64,000 nt of DNA from Mytilus californianus. Its lineage: Eukaryota > Mollusca > Bivalvia > Mytilida > Mytilidae. Numbering within the stretch: position 1 is the stretch's first letter; the number at the start of each line of letters is the position of its first letter. The notes below the pieces were generated by a model. It searched no databases and was not told the origin of the DNA. It was given only the letters and a program-made list of their open reading frames with translations. The DNA is taken from the NCBI RefSeq assembly GCF_021869535.1, contig NW_026262659.1:3162001-3226000 (forward strand), read 5' to 3'. Below are positions 10,566-21,480 of the stretch, in pieces. Position numbers and translations under genes: made by a program.

Positions 10566-10858
10566 TGGAGCAGGATCTACCCTTCAAGAGCACCTGAGAT
10601 AACCCCCATATTTTGTTGTGGTTCGTGTTGCTCAGTCTTTGGTTTTCTATGTTGCGTTTTGTGTTCCGCTGTTTGTTTGTCTTTTCTTTTTAGCCATAGC
10701 GATGTTAATATGAAAATAAGAAGACGTGGTATGATTGCCAATGAGACAACTCTCCACAAGAGACCAAATGACAAAAATTTAAACAACTATAGGTCAGTCT
10801 ATTTTCGACTTGTGAATGTAAATGTCCCTTTGGAATCCTTTGCCTCTCTTTTAGTTTG
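10566..10858 (+). repeat. PLE-1 tail split by a family G insert
   Basis: The tail runs from GAGCAGGATCTACCCTTC to TAGCCATAGCGATGT, is interrupted at 10706-10794, then resumes with CAGTCTATTTTCGACTTGTG to its end. Removing the insert restores the expected GCGTTGTCAGT-type junction. Confidence 0.75.
10706..10794 (+). repeat. Family G fragment nested in a PLE-1 tail
   Basis: About 90 bp containing GGTATGATTGCCAATGAGAC and CAACTATAGGT, the 5' block of repeat family G, placed inside the PLE-1 tail. Confidence 0.75.
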
Positions 10859-11124
10859 TTGTTTCATCAAAAAATTGTGCCTTTTTCTATAATATTAAAA
10901 AATTTATTCAGTAAAGGTCAATCCATTCATTACAAACCGAACATATGATATATGTCATCAGAGATAATTGCTCGAAACGTATTGATCATGAGAAAAAGAG
11001 GATCCCCTGTACTTACAGATGTTATAAAATAACATTAATATTCAGTATTAGTAACACATTGTAACATTTATATAACACATCACACAGTCAGGGTTATGAC
11101 CTTGCACGTTACATTATTCAACAA

Positions 11125-13160
11125 AAATAGTTTCAACTAGATTTGCCATTGCAAGCAATAGCGGATGTCACCATTCCCCCCATTGCCTCTAAGCGGTAGC
11201 CATTTTGAAAATTTTAAACCGTGAATGCACATATATGCATTGCTTTACATCTTTCCGTAAATTTTCAGAACATTTGGAGCATTTTGAAATTTTTACACAT
11301 TTTTGCTGTTTTCATGGCAACGGCGGCCATTTTGGAAATTCCAAAGCCAGATGTCTCATTTATACTTGCCAGTTAACATTTATATTAAGTTTCATAAATT
11401 TTGGAGCATTTTGAAAATTTTGACATTTTTGCTGGTTTCCATGGTAACAGAGACTATTTCCAAAATTTTAATGACAGATGCCTCATTGGTACATTGGAGG
11501 TAACATACCATCAAGGTTTAAATGGATTTGACCTACCATTTTAAGAGAGGAAATGCTACATTAAGGTTTTTGGATCATTTTGACCTGTTTTGCATTGTTT
11601 CCATGGTAACGGCAGATATTTTTGAAATTCCAACGCCAAATTCCACATCTACAAATGTTGCTCATCATTACTATGAAGTTTCATTAAATTTTGAGCATTT
11701 TGATATTTTTGAAATTTTTTTGTGTAGTTTCCATGGCAACATAGTAGCTCCAGTGATTGCCAAAATCATCCAAAACCAGTATATAGTGGGCACCTACATT
11801 GAAATATCATGATTCTAAGTTTATGCATATCCAAATAATCCACCAAACTCAAAAATTTTATTTTTTTAACTTTCTTTGGTTTCCATGGTAACGGTGGCCA
11901 TTTAAAAACTTCCAAAGTTGTCGTGCATAACTAGAGTTGGTGGTCCTCATTATGGTACCCATTGAATAGAATTGGTCCATTGATCTATGAGAAAACGGAC
12001 GGACAAAAAAAGGTGGAATAATGATAGTAATAATAATAACTAGATTTGCCAATGCAAGCAATATCGGATGTCACCCTTCCCCCATTGACACTAAGCGCAG
12101 CCATTTTGAAAATTTTAAACAGTGAATGCACATATATGCATTGCTATACATCTTTCTGTAATTTTTTAGTAAATTCTGAGCATTTTGGAATTTTTCACAT
12201 TTCAGCCGTTTCCATGGCAACGGCAGCCATTTTGGAAATTCTAAAGTAAACAGTCTCATCTATACTTGCCAGTTAACAATCATATATAGTTTCATTAAGT
12301 TTGGAGCATTTTGAAATATTTGACATTTTTGCAGTTTCCATGGTAAGGGCGGCCATTTGGAAAATTCCTAAGTCAAACTGCAAATCAGCACATGCCAGTT
12401 ACCATTTCTGTGAAGTGTCTTTCCATTTGGGAAACATTGATTTTTTTCGCATTTTTGCTGTTTCCATGGAAACGGCGGCCATCTTGAACCATTCCATACC
12501 AAGGTGCACAACTTTACATGGGGGTCCTCATTATAGTAAAGTTCCATCAACATTGGTCCATTAAATTCCGAGAAACACGACGGACAAAATGTGTGGAAGA
12601 AGAATAAGAAAAACTAGAATTGCTATTGCAAGCAATAGCGGATGTCACCCACCCCCATTGCCACTAAGCGGCAGCCATTTTGAAAGTTCCAAAGTCGAAC
12701 ATCAGAAATATATATATGCCAATTAATATTTCTGTAAAATTTCGTTAAGTTTGGATCATTTTGAAATTTTTGACACTTTTGCTGTTTCCATGGCAACGGT
12801 GGACATTTTGGAAATTCCAAAGTCAAATAGCAGCTCTGCACATGCCAGTTAACATTTTTGTAAAGTTTCATAAAGTTTGGGGCATATTGAAATTTTTGGA
12901 CATTTTTGTATTTGTGTTGTTTCTATGGTAACAGTGAATAATTCCAAAATTCGAAAGACAGTTACCACATTGGGACATGACAGTGAATATTCCATGAAAG
13001 AATCACGGTGTTTGACCTACCATGTTAAGTGAGTATATTCTATTTTAGGAATTTTCCCATAGGATTCAATGGTTAACTTATTACCGGTTTCCATGGTAAT
13101 GGCAGCCCTTTTGGAATTTCTATATATGGTCAGCACATCTTGGCATGCCAGGCAATATTC
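11125..13160 (+). repeat. Family B: modular repeat with Tx-CATGG modules
   Basis: Three head-to-tail units begin near 11130, 12040 and 12612 with ACTAGATTTGCC or ACTAGAATTGCT, then GCAAGCAATA and CGGATGTCACC. Each holds several degenerate modules of about 125-130 bp built round GTTTCCATGGCAACGG followed by CCATTTTGGAAATTCC. The first two units end in a CGGACAAAA box and a short (TAA)-rich run. Open frames across the block in both directions are by-products of the repeat. The third unit continues at 15601 on the far side of an inserted PLE. Confidence 0.8.
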
Positions 13161-13167
13161 CCATAAA

Positions 13168-15600
13168 AGAGGGACGAAAGATACCAGAGAAACAGTCAAA
13201 CTCATAGATCGAAAACAAACTGACAACGCCATGGCCAAAAATAAAAAGACAAACAGACAAATAATAGTACAGATGACACAACATAGAAAACTAAAGACTA
13301 AGCAACACGAACTCCACCAAAAACTGGGGGTGATCTCAGGTGCTCCGGAAGGGTAAGCAGATCCTGCTCCACATGTGGCACCCGTCGTATTGCTTATGTC
13401 ATTACAAATCCGGTAAAAAGTCTAATTCGGTAAGTCACATTCGTGAAAAGGGAAGGGTATTGTAGTTACGACATAAGGAACATATCCGATATCATCTGTG
13501 AAACGGTTATTCCATAACGGTCAACCAACTCGTGATGGCGTCCGTAAAATGTACGAAGGGATGATTTCAACTTCACCATTTGGAACTCTTGGTTTAATAG
13601 CTTCCTTGTGAGCAGCAATCCTCTATCAAAGAAATCAAGATAGGAAAGACAAGCCCGGGAATATCGTATCAATTGGGATATATATACTACGTATGCAGGC
13701 GCTGCTGGAATGTTGCTACATAGAAATGGAAAGTTCACAATTGGGAAGCTGAAATCATCTCTTTTATCGTAAAGTTTTGTTTCAACCGACCCTCATTGTC
13801 AATTTCTAGATGTCAGTCAAGATATGAGACAGACTTAACTGTATCTGTAGTATCCTTTATCTCTAGTTCGATGGGATAGATTCGTTCAACATAGTCACCA
13901 AATTTTGTATTATTTAGTGAGAGAACATCATCTATATAGCGGAACGTAGAGTTAAAGGATATTGCTAACTTCTTATCTTTCTTCCTAAGAAGTTCCTGTA
14001 TGAAGTCAGCCTCATAATAATAAAGAAACAAGTCGGCAAGAAGAGGGGCACAATTTGTTCCCATTGGAATTCCGACAGTCTGTTGAAAAACACGTCCTCC
14101 AAACATAACAAATATGTTGTCAATTAAGAAATCAAGCATCTTGATAATGTCAGTTTCAGAGAATTTTTTGTTTGAATCAGAGTGATTCTTTACAAAGTAG
14201 GATTTATCCCTCCCCAAGACAAGATACTTGTATCTACGTTCGTCATTCTTTTTAATGAAACAGAGTAATACCAACTCTTTCAATTTGTCTTTTAGTTTGG
14301 AATGGGGAATACTTGTGTAAAGTGTAGAAAAGTCAAATGTTTTAATACTATTGCAAGATGAGAGAGTCTTAGATTGTATGTACTATAAAAGATCTTTGGA
14401 ATTTTTTAGTATCCACATCTGATTCACGCCACCTCTAGAATAGGCAGTTTCACAATAACTTTGGAGCCCGGCTTTGATTGCTGATAAAATAGATGTTAAT
14501 AATTTAGAAAGAGGTTTCGTGGAGCACTTGGAAGACCCAGCAATATACCGTTGTTTGTAAGGACACTTATGTAGTTTAGGTATCCAATACAGTGATGGAA
14601 GATCCAGTTCTTCATCTTTGGTTGAAATTCCAAAGGAACATAGAACAGACCTATGATTATCCAGGATTCCTCTTTGGTAAGTGTCGTGAGGGTATATGTT
14701 GAGTTTCCAAGTGAATTGTCAATACCTAATTCATTTATCAAGCAGTTTATGTAATGATATTTACACACAAAAACGATGTTGTTTGGGGCTTTATATGCGG
14801 GGACAACAACATATTTGTCATGGAGGTAGGTCAAGTGTTTTGCAACATTTGGGTCTTTAAAAATTGATGTAGCGTGGGTATTGATATGCCCATTTAGTTT
14901 CTTAATTCGGATTTGTATCAACGACCTCACAGCCTTAATCCATTCGGAAAGAGTATCTACGTCTTCTTTCTCGCGTTTAGCCCATTGCCTGGCATAATCC
15001 TCGACTGAATCCATCAGTATTTTGAAGTTGTATTTCCAATTGATGGATTTAGGCTCACGATATTTCGGACCTTTGGATAACAAATTTCGCAGGAAAGTGT
15101 TATTGACAATGTTGAGGTCTCCGGTAATAACGTGGCCAGCCGGATTATATGTGAATTGGGAACTAGCACAGGTGCAATCAGGAGGTTTAGACTTGAAGTC
15201 GTCAATGTTGAGATCCTGCAAAACGTGTTTGTAATTGAAAATTTTAGTTGCAATTGGTTTGGTATAGGTATAAGAAATTATTGGTACAGACTGATCTTTA
15301 AAATAAGGAGGTATTTTCGAGTGAACTCATTTATGATGAAGGATATTGCCTAAGTTGACGCCATCGAGACCTTTGTTGGCAAAGGAAAGATTAAGAAAAG
15401 ATCTTTTCTCTTTTTCATCTTTTCCAATGCGAACTGGTTTGAAAAGTCTGTGACTTGCAATATCCGAAATGATAGCTGTAAGTTTGTATTGGTTTGAACG
15501 AGGGTTTTTGTGTGTAAATATCATTACATAAACTGCTTGATAAATGAATTAGGTATTGACAATTCACTTGGAAACTCAACATATACCCTCACGACACTTA
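13168..15600 (-). mobile_element. PLE-1 insertion with target-site duplication
   Basis: A 2.4-kb Penelope-like element inserted in family B. CCATAAA occurs immediately outside both ends (13161-13167 and 15601-15607), and the interrupted family B sequence is continuous if the element and one copy are removed (compare 16206-16230). From its 3' end (13168) it has the PLE-1 tail to about 13480, then the reverse transcriptase in reverse, then a 97-100 bp inverted copy of its own internal sequence at the 5' end. It is 5'-truncated. Confidence 0.85.
13466..15524 (-). pseudogene. PLE-1 reverse transcriptase, frameshifted
   Basis: Reading on the minus strand: SFANKGLDGVNLGNILHHK, a stop near 15329, then TCASSQFTYNPAGHVITGDL, the WAKREKEDVDTLSEWIKAVR helix, VVVPAYKAPNNIVFV (the usual ADKAS is altered to AYKAP), then frame breaks, then VGIPMGTNCAPLLADLFLYY, FRYIDDVLSLNN and the C-terminal LVDRYGITVSQMISDMF. 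The 15221-14496 frame loses register after KEES, and an eroded stretch lies between 14496 and 14283. Both halves of the palm are still readable, but no complete protein can be made. No endonuclease domain is seen. Confidence 0.8.
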
Positions 15601-15604
15601 CCAT
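15504..15604 (+). repeat. 100-bp inverted self-copy at the PLE-1 5' end
   Basis: Identical, as far as I can read, to the reverse complement of 14675-14774 (the stretch encoding CKYHYINCLINELGIDNSLG). It lies in opposite orientation at the 5' boundary of the element, just inside the target duplication. Confidence 0.85.
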
Positions 15605-15745
15605 AAAGTTTCATCCAGTTGGGTCTTATAATAAAAGATTTAGAATTTTGATTTTTTTTCACAAGGCTCCAAGAAAACAGCCGGACAAAATAGGTGGAAG
15701 TATATTAATAATAATAATACAGAAAAAGAAACAGAGGAAAAGCAA

Positions 15746-15780
15746 TATGTCACCCGACATTGTCGATCGGGTGACATAAT
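15746..15780. repeat. Perfect hairpin TATGTCACCCGA / TCGGGTGACATA
   Basis: Twelve-base inverted repeat around a short loop, within the 3' flank of a family B unit, preceded by AGAGGAAAAGCA. Confidence 0.8.
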
Positions 15781-16522
15781 AAGAAAAAAAAAGAAACGTA
15801 GAATAACAATAGGTCACCCCAACTCCGTTGAGTGTGCCATAACTAGATTTGTAATTGCAAGCAATAACGGATGGCACTCTCGCCCCCCCTCCCCTCCCCC
15901 CCCACATGTTTGTTAACATTGTTGTAAAATTTCATCTCGTTTTGAGCATTTTGAAGTTTTTGAAATTGTTGCTGTTTCCATGGTAGCGGTTACTATTTCC
16001 AAAATTCCAAAGACAGGTGCCACTTTGGGACATGCCACGTAACATATTAAAGTTTCATTAGGTTTGTTCTAATATTCCTTAAGAAAATGCAGCTTTTATG
16101 TATTTTCTCATAGGGCTAATGCTAATTTTTTGCCCTGTTTCCAAGACAATGGCGGCCATGTTGGAACTTCTGAATATTGTGTGCACATCTAGGCAAGCCA
16201 AGTTGCATTTCCATAAAGTTTCATCCAGTTATGACTTATAATAAAAGATTTAGAATTTTAAAATTTTTTCGCATTTTAGCAGTTTCCATGGTAACCGTGG
16301 CCATCTTGCCATTCAAAAGTCAGAGGGACAACTTGACATGGTGGTCAACATTATAGCATAGTTCCAACAACTTTGGTCCATTCAATTACGAGAACTGCCC
16401 CGGACAAAAATAGTGGAAGAAAAATAATAATAATAAAAATAAGAACAAAAAGAAACGTAGAATAACAAGATGTCACCCCAACTCCGTTGAGGGTTCCATA
16501 ATAAAGAAACGGAGGAAAAGCA

Positions 16523-16559
16523 ATATGTCACCCGACATTGTCGTACGGGTGACATAATA
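16523..16559. repeat. Second copy of the family B hairpin
   Basis: Same context (GGAGGAAAAGCAATATGTCA) and stem with one change near the loop (GTACGGGTGACAT). Confidence 0.75.
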
Positions 16560-16560
16560 A

Positions 16561-17005
16561 CTGAATGATAAAGATTTATGACAATACACTGCAGCAAATA
16601 AAAAAAAACATATGTACATATTAAAGAGTCAAACGCAGTCAAACGTATCAGTTTTGAGACTTGTAATCTTAGCAATCATACGTTTCTAACTTTTTTTACA
16701 ATGTTTACAGTATTTATTCGATAATATTTTTTTTCATGAAAATTATTAGAAACATACGCCAAAATGAATATGAACAGACCATGATCCGAAAATCAGTTTA
16801 TTGGTACAAATACTGTAAGATTAATCTGACAATGCAAGTTGTTCATCTTTATATGTTTTACTACAATATAATATGTCCAAGATATCAATACAAATAATTA
16901 ATTGTGCTCAATCCAACAATAGCAAGACAAAAATGGATACAACAATACAACAGACACGTATGCAGTCAACATTGGCATCATCACAACAGGAATACATTCT
17001 TAATA
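16561..17005. other. 3' flank of the kinesin frame; no gene seen
   Basis: AT-rich. A minus-strand AATAAA (TTTATT at 16713-16718) could serve as a poly(A) signal for the kinesin frame. No long poly(T) on the plus strand, as a fresh retrocopy tail would leave, is seen; the longest run is seven T near 16691. Confidence 0.4.
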
Positions 17006-18523
17006 TCATTTGTTCTGTTGTGCAATTCCCTTTTTACACTGGTTCGCCTCTGTGGCAAACTTTAGAGAGTTAATAGTTTCCTCAACACAATCTATCTTAG
17101 GAGAAACGTTGACGAACATGAGAGTTTTACTATTTCCTCCTATAGCTCTATGTAACAAGAGAGTCAACTTAGACTCCCTGTAAGGTAGAAATTTGTCTTT
17201 ATCCTTTATAGCTCTGATGAATTTACCTAGGGTAGATAATGATAGGTTTATAGCTATAGCCTCCTGAATTTGTTGACCTTCTGTTCCAGATGTTTTTTGT
17301 CTTTCACTACCAGCCAAATCAACCAGGTTTAAGGTACTTTTAGTGGTTTCTTTGGTAATTGAATTTTCTCCCGTTAATTTTAGTGTGAATACACTGTGAC
17401 TTCTGGATGACCTCAAATTGCTCTTCGTTTCTGCCACTTTCCTTTTCTTAGATGCTTTTTGTAACAATAGATATACCTCTGTTTCTTCAGTGACTGGTAT
17501 AATTGTTAAGTCGGAAACATAAACTTCATTATTATTATCTTTAATTTCAGGTTTAGGGCCAACCTTGTAATCACAAAGCAAGTCATTAATTACATTTCCG
17601 TATATCTCTAAGCATGAGGCGTCTACATTATATTTCCAACCTTCACTTTTTAGCTTTCTTATTGTATTGAAAATTTGTAGAACTGCTCTTGGGATCATTC
17701 CCCTATTTTCATCATCATCATTTACATAAGTACCTTCCATTGTATAAGTCTTACCAGAACCTGTCTGACCGTAAGCGAAGATACAAACGTTAAAACCATC
17801 CAGTGCGCTCTGAACTAACTGTGAAATTTCTGTAAACACATGATCTTGCGTGGCTTTGTTACTGAATACTTTGTCAAAATTGAACGTTTTTTGCAATTTG
17901 TTTTTACTCTCTGACGCATGCCCAGTTTTGACAACCTCTATTGTCTTTTGATCAGGAAAATTTATGTGATCTATGGTGCAATTATTTCCTTGTTTTTCGT
18001 GATTAAGTAATGGTCGAACTCTACAGAATACTCTTATGTTGCCATTTAAATCCTGAATCTTATTATGCAAATTTCGTCTTTCCATTTCAAGTTTTCTGAT
18101 AATTTCACGATTTTGTGCTTCTTTCTCCTGATCCTCTATTTCTTTCTTTTTCATATATTCATTTCTTTCTTTCAATAACATTTCAAGTTCCAGAATCTTA
18201 GCATCTTTTAATTCAACGACCTTTTTATGTTCTAATTTGGTTTTCTTCAATGCTGCATCCTTTGATTCCAGCTGTGCATTTAGATCACTCTGTAAGTTCT
18301 CCTCGGCTGATGTAGTTTCCTGTTTGATTTCTGCATGTCTTACTAATCCTGTGGTTTCCACTGCATGTGTTGATATAATTGTTTCATCATTTGTTTTCAG
18401 TTTGGCTACTGATGTTACGGATTTTAAGTTTTTTTTTGAGTTCTCCTCTTCGTTATTTGCTATCGATGGTTTTCCAAGATTTTCAACTTCATGGGATATA
18501 CCTGTTGATTTAAGTGTATTATT
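17006..18523 (-). CDS. KIFC1: Kinesin-14 (KIFC1/ncd-type) C-terminal motor protein, single exon
   Basis: Minus-end-directed microtubule motor of the kinesin-14 class. Counting residues from the GTG at 18361 (451 aa): coiled coil about 20-105; kinesin-14 neck with DLNGNIRVFCRVRP at 104-117; P-loop GQTGSGKT at 198-205; switch I SSRSH at 318-322; switch II DLAGSE at 348-353; and a KIFC1-like end NQCKKGIAQQNK. The frame stays open upstream to 18523 but contains no ATG there, so GTG is not a credible start and the N-terminus must come from upstream. The whole motor lies in one frame without introns, whereas animal KIFC1 genes normally split it, so this is probably a retrocopy. Unusual residues: NLRSSRSH for the usual NERSSRSH and EIYGN for EIYNE. 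Expression is not known. Confidence 0.85.
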   Translation of the reverse strand, partial: NNTLKSTGISHEVENLGKPSIANNEEENSKKNLKSVTSVAKLKTNDETIISTHAVETTGLVRHAEIKQETTSAEENLQSDLNAQLESKDAALKKTKLEHKKVVELKDAKILELEMLLKERNEYMKKKEIEDQEKEAQNREIIRKLEMERRNLHNKIQDLNGNIRVFCRVRPLLNHEKQGNNCTIDHINFPDQKTIEVVKTGHASESKNKLQKTFNFDKVFSNKATQDHVFTEISQLVQSALDGFNVCIFAYGQTGSGKTYTMEGTYVNDDDENRGMIPRAVLQIFNTIRKLKSEGWKYNVDASCLEIYGNVINDLLCDYKVGPKPEIKDNNNEVYVSDLTIIPVTEETEVYLLLQKASKKRKVAETKSNLRSSRSHSVFTLKLTGENSITKETTKSTLNLVDLAGSERQKTSGTEGQQIQEAIAINLSLSTLGKFIRAIKDKDKFLPYRESKLTLLLHRAIGGNSKTLMFVNVSPKIDCVEETINSLKFATEANQCKKGIAQQNK

Positions 18524-18655
18524 TTAATCATTTTTTCTACATACTGGTTTATCAAATGATTTATCAAAGGTTTGATTTAAGGTTAACGTTTTGTGTTTTT
18601 TATAGATGTAACAACCTTACCATCTCCCTCTTCTAGGATTTACTTATGAATATCT
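18524..18655 (-). pseudogene. Decayed N-terminal continuation of the kinesin frame
   Basis: Beyond the in-frame TAA at 18524-18526 the same frame reads TLNQTFDKSFDKPVCRKND. Further upstream another frame reads EEGDGKVVTSIKNTKR, as if joined by a one-base shift. Both stretches look coding. The simplest reading is an N-terminal kinesin stalk interrupted by one stop and one frameshift; an exon boundary is the alternative. Confidence 0.45.
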
Positions 18656-19393
18656 GTTTAACTGATTAAAAGAACGATTTACCCCTTTGATCTGAATGTG
18701 GTGAATAAACATCGAAAATCGACAATTAGATGGATTTGGCTATTATTTCATGTCCCTTTTGGTCATATAGTTCTTCTCTTGTATCGGTAATGATACATCC
18801 TTGGCTTTTAAATATTTCGCTTTGAGCATTCCTGATTAAGATAAATCATGAAAAGTGACTTGGACACATGAAATGTATTTTCATTTTTATTGTAGCATAC
18901 CTCAACTGGTGGACTATAAGCTATAATCAGCTAAGTAGTCAATGCTTCGGTAATGAAATGATTTATAACATTTCTTTCTCAAATTGTCCGTTTATAAATG
19001 TAGGCACTATTAAGAAACTAAGATTTAGAAATCAACAGGCAAAGTTGACCTAAGATGGATTTAGTTATTATAATTAAGTCCATTTTGAAAATTAGCTCTT
19101 AATTTGTTTTGGTACATACTGGGCTTTCAACTATTCGGATGTGAGTGTTCAAATTGAAGATAAAGACGAACGCTTCGGAAGTTTAAAATTCATAAAGTGT
19201 TATTTTTGTCTTACCTCTTTTGAAAAAAATATCATATTTTAGGAACGTTTGATCTTTGTCTATGTAGTAATCAATTTTAATGTTATCATAATGTAAAAAT
19301 ACATCTTAACCATATTGTTTCTAAAATAGTATTGCCATTATCAAAAAAGGAGATATATAATGATAGACAATTGCTTAATACAAATCATCTTAG
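18656..19393. other. No gene seen
   Basis: AT-rich spacer. About 18790-18890 resembles, in reverse, the family J repeat (AATATTTCGCTTTGAGCATTCCTGAT). Confidence 0.4.
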
Positions 19394-19632
19394 TAGTTAC
19401 TACTGTAATCACTAGCCAGTCCACACCAAGTTTGTGAGTTCGAACCTCGCTCGTGCGGGTGCACTCGACTCCAATCTTAATTGACTAGGATTGTCAGTTT
19501 TCCTATCGAAGGTCGGTGGTTTTCTCCGGGCACTCAGGCTTCCTCCACCAATAAAAACTGGCCGCCACGAAATAGCCCAAAAGCGGTGCTAAAAAGAGGC
19601 GTTAAAACACCAAAAATCAAATCAAATTAATA
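19394..19632 (+). mobile_element. SINE with tRNA-like head and conserved central domain
   Basis: The B-box-like GTTCGAACCTCGCTC is followed by a central block containing GGTGGTTTTCTCCGGGCACT and CTTCCTCCACCAATAAAAAC, then CACGAAATAGCC and a tail ending in ATCAAATCAAAT. This matches the general plan of mollusc SINEs with a shared central domain. The A box is eroded. Confidence 0.85.
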
Positions 19633-20614
19633 CAAATCATCATTAAATCATTTTAATATTTTTTGTATTGTTCTAGTGTTTTGGTCGTATCGCATTAATG
19701 TTGTTAAAATATTTCAATCCGTTTTATCATTAGCTTTCTTAAGTACTTTTTAGTTGACTGTTAGATGTGGAATACGAACTCCGGAAAACTGTTACATTGT
19801 ATCATTAACATGATATATCATATCAATGTCCCAAATATTTACAAAAATACCAACCAACCGAACGAATGGAATACAACTGACATATTCCTGACTTGGTTCA
19901 GGCATTTTCCAAAGAATATGGTGGGTTTAACCTTGTTTCTTAGCTAGCTAAAACTCCCACCTGTATAACAAATGTTAATAGTTTTATTTAATTGACAAAA
20001 CTATGTCGTCATCTCAGTGCAAGCAGACACAATTTTTTAATGTGAAAATAATTTGGATCCAACAGCCAAAACTGTGTAAACATACATGACAAAAATAGAA
20101 CACATTTGACTCAAAATTTCAAACAAACATACAAATAATTTTACTGCTCCAGTATCATTTCTCATGTCGTGTATGTTTGATATCGTTTTATGTAACATTT
20201 ATTTTCGTATTGGATATGTATACATAGTTTTTAGTGGTAAATGTGGCTTCGTCGTATGTCCATGTTGTTCTGTTCTTGTGTTATTGCAAACAAAATATCC
20301 CATCATACTCTGTGATTTTAGATATTAGCCATGAAATAAAATTATACTTGGAGGTTATCATTTTAAAATTGAGGTAAGATATTTGATTATAATCTTCAGT
20401 AATATGTAATTTGATTTTATTTTTAATAAAGTAAACATATTACAAAGCCCCATTCTCTAGTCAATGTTCATTCATCTTGAAAATTGTTCATTCTTGATAT
20501 GTGAATCATTTTGATATGGTCAAATTCAGAGGAATTTATAATTATTTGTTAATGATATTTTGTTGGGAGGTGTATTTGCCCTAATTCAATAAGATGATTG
20601 CCACTGCAGGAAAT
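19633..20614. other. No gene seen
   Basis: AT-rich. About 19840-19970 is a diverged minus-orientation piece of repeat A (CATATTCCTGACTTGGTTC, then TAGCTAGCTAAAACTCCCAC). The rest is unassigned. Confidence 0.4.
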
Positions 20615-21480
20615 CTTCACCGGAGACCATATGTCGTAGGAGTAAGCAACTTATTTCGTTGTTTTACAATGAACAAAACCTATACCGCATAGCAAGCTAT
20701 AAAGGCCCTGACATGAAAATCAAAACAAATCAAACAAAAAATGAACAGCATGGTTTTTGTACAAAACAATAAACGAAACACAAATACGAAATACAGCAAC
20801 AAATGATAACTACGGACTTAGATGCTGCTGACTCAGGACGGGCACATACATAATGTTGTTGGGTTAGACATGTTGGCTTGTGTCTGTCTCCACCTGACCT
20901 GAGATAGTGGTTTAACAACAGAACATAAGATGAAGCAATAGTAATCAGTTGAAAGAAACTTGACACAACAGACCAGTCACCATCAATAGTCCTACATGAA
21001 GACAAGAAGACCATCTAAAACCTTTTGTTTTCTTTTCAGTGTTTTGTAGCCGGTTGTTTGTCTTTCGGTCGTTTGTCGTTATTTTGCCATGTCATCTTTA
21101 GTCGGTTTTCGACTTACGACTGAATATTTCTTTGGTTTATCCTCATCCCTTTTCAAATTCGATATATGTTGAGTTGAAAATCAGTTGAAAAAGACTTTCC
21201 TCCACAGATCGACACAAAGCACACACAAGAAAAAAAAATAACAAAAGGATATGTGACACATAAAGACTTGAAAATAATAGCAGTTAAGTATAAAGAAAGC
21301 TACATGTTATTGAAAGCCAATAACAACTACAATTTAAAAAAAAATCATGTATCGAGACAAAAATATTGATCAGTATACATCCTATTGATTTAGTGTAAAG
21401 ACGTCACGAACGACTAAAACGTCCAGAGAAAAACGTTGTCTTATGCAATGTCAAAATGCAAGAATGTATGACAGTGAGTG
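20615..21480 (+). repeat. Family G, long copy
   Basis: Matches 27955-28600 over most of its length. Shared landmarks include AGCTATAAAGGCC, ACTCAGGACGGGCACATAC, GACCTGAGATAGTGGTTTAACA and the distal GAAAGCCAATAACAACTAC. No intact reading frame. The overlapping minus-strand frame at 20730-21014 is not supported as a gene. Confidence 0.75.

Larger units (their letters stand above)
15601..16560 (+). repeat. Family B, continuation and further unit
   Basis: Resumes with CCATAAAGTTTCATCCAG, ends a unit with CGGACAAAATAGGTGG and ATTAATAATAATAATAC, then starts another near 15840 (ACTAGATTTGTAATTGCAAG). The same TTTCCATGG modules are present. Each unit's 3' flank contains a hairpin-forming stretch (next entries). 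Confidence 0.75.

Noticed and set aside
10659-10892. 77-codon plus frame
   Set aside because: It is a composite of PLE-1 tail and family G sequence.
11205-13356. Several open frames on both strands across family B
   Set aside because: They arise from periodic repeat modules and occur in both directions with no conserved product.
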